Shown: positions 60,827 to 64,000 of the stretch, piece by piece
Layout of the letters: each line of letters starts with the position of its first letter
How positions within the stretch are numbered: the first letter of the stretch is position 1
Assembly: GCA_900543095.1 (NCBI GenBank)
Contig: UQQD01000007.1
Location: 8,836-72,835 of the forward strand
Length of the DNA stretch: 64,000 nt
Origin: an uncultured Ruminococcus sp.
GTDB taxonomy: Bacteria; Bacillota; Clostridia; Oscillospirales; Acutalibacteraceae
Direction: 5' to 3'
Made by a program: the position numbers and the translations under genes
The notes under the pieces: model-generated
Databases searched by the model: none
Seen by the model: only the letters and a program-made list of their open reading frames with translations
What the model was told of the DNA's origin: nothing

Positions 60827-61871
60827 TGAGATATACGGCAGAATGAAAGAAAAATATATTGAGGAGAGCGGTTCGGAATTTCTTGAAGCAAGCGATATTG
60901 CAATAAGAATTAAAGTATTGGCGGGTGAAATATATAATTTGCAGACAAGCCTTGAATGGCTTAAACGCCAGATGTTTGTTGGAACCGCAAGCGGCGAAAG
61001 TCTTGATTACCTTGCCTCGGAGCGAGGGCTTAATCGCAAGCAGGCAACAAAGGCAAAGGGCGAGATTACATTTTCTATCCCCGAAGCCGTCGATCACATA
61101 ATCACTGTTCCGCAGGGAACGGTAGTTTCGACCAATGATGAAATTCCGGTGCGGTTTTGTACAACAAAAACCGGCAGTATAGCAAAAGGCAGTATGTCGG
61201 TCACCATTGAGGCAGAAGCCGAACAGGCTGGCAGAAACGGCAACATAAAACCCCGAACCGCAACCGTTGCCGTAAGTGTTCCGTCGGAGATTACTGCAGT
61301 TAAGAACCCGGCATACTTTCATGGCGGTAAGGATAAAGAAAACGATACCGATTTGCGTGAACGCATAAAAAATACGTTCATCAGTCAGGCAAACGGAGCA
61401 AACGCCGCATATTACGAACAGCTTGCGCTTTCTGTAGAGGGAGTTACAAAGGCAGGCGTTTTGCCAAAGATCAGAGGAATAGGCACGGTAAACGTGTATG
61501 TTTGCGGCAACGGTACTGTTGTCGGCAGTGACGCACTTTCAAAGGTACAGGCCTTGCTGGACGAAAAAAGGGAGCTTGTTTCCGATGTTAAGGCGCTTAA
61601 TGCTACTTTTGTGGCGTATGATATGAATGTTACGGTAACTTCAAAGGCAGGTTACAGCACAACCGAGGTTAAGACGCTTTGTACAGAAGCGTTTAAGGAT
61701 TATCTTGATTCACTGCCGATAGGAGGGAAGCTCTATCTTTCGGGGCTCGGAAAACGGCTGATAGAAACAGGATGTATCGAAAACTATGAATTTGACGTTA
61801 TAATGAAAAACCAAACTTTGGCAGGCTCGCAGTGCTTTAAGCCCGGAACTATAACTATTGAGGTTGAATAA
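60813..61871 (+). CDS. Baseplate J-like protein (XkdT)
   Basis: The GTG at 60813 (352 residues) lies after GGAGGAGGTG. Family features include 'GTASGESLDYLASERGLNRK' near residue 57, 'VPQGTVVSTNDEIPVRF' near 99, 'AGRNGNIKPRT' near 141 and 'DTDLRERIKNTFISQANGANAAYYEQLA' region near 176 (in part, 'DTDLRERIKN'). This is the gpJ/gp6 baseplate wedge of contractile phages. It is full length and the clearest contractile-tail marker. Confidence 0.88.
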   Translation: METYDEIYGRMKEKYIEESGSEFLEASDIAIRIKVLAGEIYNLQTSLEWLKRQMFVGTASGESLDYLASERGLNRKQATKAKGEITFSIPEAVDHIITVPQGTVVSTNDEIPVRFCTTKTGSIAKGSMSVTIEAEAEQAGRNGNIKPRTATVAVSVPSEITAVKNPAYFHGGKDKENDTDLRERIKNTFISQANGANAAYYEQLALSVEGVTKAGVLPKIRGIGTVNVYVCGNGTVVGSDALSKVQALLDEKRELVSDVKALNATFVAYDMNVTVTSKAGYSTTEVKTLCTEAFKDYLDSLPIGGKLYLSGLGKRLIETGCIENYEFDVIMKNQTLAGSQCFKPGTITIEVE

Positions 61872-61872
61872 T

Positions 61873-62349
61873 ATGGACGCATTAACATCAATGAAAACAA
61901 AGCTTGATTCTGTCGGAATTTACAATATCACGGACAGCTCAAATATAGCGGCAGAACTAAAGGCCTATGCGCTTGAAATAGACAGGCTTTATTCGGAGCT
62001 TTCGATAATGCTGCGTGAATACTACATAGATACAGCGCAAACCTACGGAATAACGCTCCGTGAAGAATTTGTCGGCAAACCCAAAACAGACTACACGCTT
62101 GAAAAGCGCAGAGAAATGCTGAAATTACAGCAGCAGATGATGGGCGGCGAATGTACTCCGACTTCGTTTGATAAATTTTTAAGGAGCTGCGGTATATCGG
62201 ATTTTGAGGTGACGGAAACCTTTAGCACACAAAAAATGCTTGTAAAGATAAATGATACGCTTACAGCGGCAGAAAAAAGTGAGGTTGAAGAAAAAATTAC
62301 TGCGGAAACTCCCGCACATATCACAGCAGTGGTGAAATATTCAGAATAG
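61873..62349 (+). CDS. Tail protein I-like (XkdU/YmfQ, DUF2313)
   Basis: The ATG at 61873 (158 residues), one base after the gpJ stop, gives a mostly helical protein with 'IDRLYSELSIMLREYYIDTAQ' (in part) near residue 36 and 'LQQQMMGGECTPTSFDKFL' near 84, consistent with the XkdU/YmfQ family that links baseplate to fibres. No fibre gene follows; a terminator does. This is the last gene of the cassette. Confidence 0.75.
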   Translation: MDALTSMKTKLDSVGIYNITDSSNIAAELKAYALEIDRLYSELSIMLREYYIDTAQTYGITLREEFVGKPKTDYTLEKRREMLKLQQQMMGGECTPTSFDKFLRSCGISDFEVTETFSTQKMLVKINDTLTAAEKSEVEEKITAETPAHITAVVKYSE

Positions 62350-62368
62350 TACAATATATAATTAAAAT

Positions 62369-62399
62369 GGGGGCGCTTTTATTTAAAGCGTCCCTTTTT
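62369..62399 (+). terminator. Terminator of the phage cassette
   Basis: GGGGGCGCTTT and AAAGCGTCCC form a stem with TTTTT following at 62395-62399, just after the last cassette gene. Confidence 0.75.
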
Positions 62400-62405
62400 C
62401 AATAC

Positions 62406-62432
62406 AAAAAGGGCGTTCCGGTCGGAACGCCC
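62406..62432 (-). terminator. Terminator of ppdK
   Basis: On the minus strand GGGCGTTCCG and CGGAACGCCC form a perfect ten-pair stem with a two-base loop, followed by TTTTT. It lies about 30 bases after the ppdK stop. Confidence 0.75.
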
Positions 62433-62462
62433 AAAATGTTTTGTTAAATTGATCTGTTAAGA

Positions 62463-64000
62463 TCAGCCCTCTGCAACAGCAGCCTGAGCAGCAGCAAGAC
62501 GAGCAATCGGCACACGGAATGGTGAGCAAGATACATAGTCAAGACCAATCTTGTGGCAGAATTCTACCGAAGACGGGTCGCCGCCGTGCTCACCGCAGAT
62601 ACCAACGTGGAGCTTTGGATTAACCGGCTTACCAAGCTTGATAGCGGTTTCCATAAGCTTGCCTACGCCTGTCTGGTCAAGCTTTGCAAACGGATCGTTT
62701 TCAAAAATCTTAGCATCATAATATGCATTGAGGAACTTACCTGCGTCATCACGGCTGAAGCCGAATGTCATCTGAGTAAGGTCGTTTGTACCGAAGCAGA
62801 AGAAGTCAGCCTCAGTAGCAATTTCGTCTGCTGTAAGAGCAGCACGGGGGATTTCGATCATTGTACCTACTTCGTACTTGAGGTCAACGCCTGCGGCTTT
62901 GATCTCTGCGTCAGCAGTTTCAACAACAATCTTCTTAACATATTTAAGCTCCTTAACCTCGCAAACGAGCGGAATCATAATTTCCGGCTCAACTGTCCAG
63001 TCGGGATGCTCTTTCTGAACTTCGATAGCTGCACGGATAACAGCCTTTGTCTGCATCTTTGCAATTTCAGGATATGTTACTGCAAGACGGCAGCCACGGT
63101 GACCCATCATCGGGTTGAACTCGTGGAGAGAAGCGATAATAGCCTTAATGTCTTCAACTGATTTGCCCTGAGCGTCAGCAAGCTTCTTGATGTCAGCTTC
63201 TTCGGTAGGAACAAATTCGTGAAGCGGAGGATCGAGGAAACGGATTGTAACCGGGTTGCCTTCGAGAGCCTCATAAAGAGCCTTGAAGTCGCCCTGCTGA
63301 TAAGGAAGAATCTTTTCAAGAGCAGCTTCTCTCTCTTCAACTGTATCCGAGCAGATCATCTCACGGAATGCAGCGATTCTGTCCTCTTCAAAGAACATAT
63401 GCTCTGTACGGCAAAGACCGATACCTTCTGCGCCAAGCTCTCTTGCTTTCTTAGCGTCGGCAGGAGTATCAGCGTTTGTTCTAACCTTGAGCTTTCTGTA
63501 CTTGTCGGCCCAAGACATAATTCTGCCGAACTCGCCTGCAATCTTAGCGTCTGTTGTAGCAATAGCGCCTTCGTAGATGTTACCTGTTGAACCGTCGATT
63601 GAAATATAGTCGCCTTCCTTGAAGGTTTTGCCTGCAAGTGTGAACTGCTTGTTAGCTTCGTCCATATTGATGTCGCCGCAGCCCGATACACAGCAAGTAC
63701 CCATACCGCGAGCAACAACGGCTGCGTGAGATGTCATACCGCCTCGAACTGTGAGGATACCCTGTGAAGCTTTCATACCTGTAATATCTTCAGGTGAAGT
63801 TTCAAGACGAACAAGAACAACCTTTTCGCCCTTTTCGTTCCAAGCTTCAGCGTCTTCGGCAGTGAATACTACCTTACCGCAAGCAGCACCCGGAGAAGCG
63901 CCGAGACCCTTGCCCAAAGGAGTTGCAGCCTTAAGAGCAGCAGCGTCGAACTGTGGGTGAAGAAGTGTGTCAAGGTTACGAGGATCGATCATTGCAACAG
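62463..64000 (-). CDS. ppdK: Pyruvate, phosphate dikinase, C-terminal part (5' end outside window)
   Basis: The frame stays open past the right edge; about 512 residues of the roughly 870-residue enzyme are visible. The catalytic histidine region 'GILTVRGGMTSHAAVVARG' is present (about 90 residues in), followed by the PEP-binding TIM barrel with 'GLCRTEHMFF' and 'MIPLVCEVKEL' and the ending 'CGEHGGDPSSVEFCHKIG' with Cys near the C-terminus. It interconverts pyruvate, ATP and phosphate with PEP, AMP and PPi, a usual glycolytic enzyme in anaerobes. It runs convergently with the phage cassette. Confidence 0.94.
   Translation of the reverse strand, partial: VAMIDPRNLDTLLHPQFDAAALKAATPLGKGLGASPGAACGKVVFTAEDAEAWNEKGEKVVLVRLETSPEDITGMKASQGILTVRGGMTSHAAVVARGMGTCCVSGCGDINMDEANKQFTLAGKTFKEGDYISIDGSTGNIYEGAIATTDAKIAGEFGRIMSWADKYRKLKVRTNADTPADAKKARELGAEGIGLCRTEHMFFEEDRIAAFREMICSDTVEEREAALEKILPYQQGDFKALYEALEGNPVTIRFLDPPLHEFVPTEEADIKKLADAQGKSVEDIKAIIASLHEFNPMMGHRGCRLAVTYPEIAKMQTKAVIRAAIEVQKEHPDWTVEPEIMIPLVCEVKELKYVKKIVVETADAEIKAAGVDLKYEVGTMIEIPRAALTADEIATEADFFCFGTNDLTQMTFGFSRDDAGKFLNAYYDAKIFENDPFAKLDQTGVGKLMETAIKLGKPVNPKLHVGICGEHGGDPSSVEFCHKIGLDYVSCSPFRVPIARLAAAQAAVAEG

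Noticed and set aside
51640..62460. attL/attR direct repeats flanking the phage cassette
   Set aside because: I compared both flanks by eye and found no shared stretch beyond chance, and there is no integrase gene.

Overview
The window looks like chromosome from a low-to-medium GC anaerobic Firmicute of class Clostridia, most likely an Oscillospiraceae/Ruminococcaceae gut commensal. The evidence is strong AGGAGG-type ribosome sites, a complete HydE/HydG/HydF [FeFe]-hydrogenase maturation set, FabK-type fatty acid synthesis, a PPDK gene, and malto-oligosaccharide uptake and hydrolysis genes. Genus-level assignment cannot be made by reading alone. No rRNA, tRNA or CRISPR was found.

Layout. 1-5774: edge of a lipoprotein gene, a queT transporter behind a probable preQ1-I riboswitch, a sugar ABC transporter (binding protein and two permeases, no ATPase) and a membrane protein. 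5982-11535: GH13 alpha-glucan hydrolase, then zapA, a U32 peptidase and dut. 11667-17594: cell-shape cluster mreBCD and PBP2, a MinD-like ATPase and methylglyoxal synthase. 17692-21035: hisS and aspS with a relic of an acetyltransferase between them. 21099-25197: a membrane-stress-like group (zinc-ribbon membrane protein, SPFH protein, second zinc-ribbon membrane protein, TPM-domain protein). 25419-29423: hydrogenase maturation operon. 29553-32925: murI, a DUF1934 gene, argS and a small unknown gene. 33003-40903 (minus strand): fatty acid synthesis operon fabK-fabD-fabG-fabF-accB-fabZ-accC-accD-accA with a clear promoter and a leader hairpin. 41145-51585: BofC-like protein, PBP1A, hom, lysC, dCMP deaminase, trkA-trkH and apbE. 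51817-62349: a compact 17-gene phage-derived cassette. 62463-64000: most of the C-terminal half of ppdK, running off the right edge.

The most unusual region is the phage cassette. It has packaging genes (TerS, TerL), portal, protease, decoration protein, capsid, connectors, and a contractile-phage-type baseplate (LysM protein, hub, spike, gp25-like, gpJ, YmfQ-like). I see no sheath, tape measure, fibre, lysis, integrase, replication or repressor gene. All frames are intact and tightly overlapped, and nine of 17 genes begin with a non-ATG codon, including an apparent AUA start for TerS. This is either a strongly reduced but still selected particle-forming element or a neat internal deletion of a prophage.

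Other points of interest are a dispersed intergenic repeat family (copies near 5.8, 8.2, 34.7 and 47.6 kb) and the stress-like SPFH/TPM/zinc-ribbon group. Function calls rest on recognised motifs and gene order, not on database searches.
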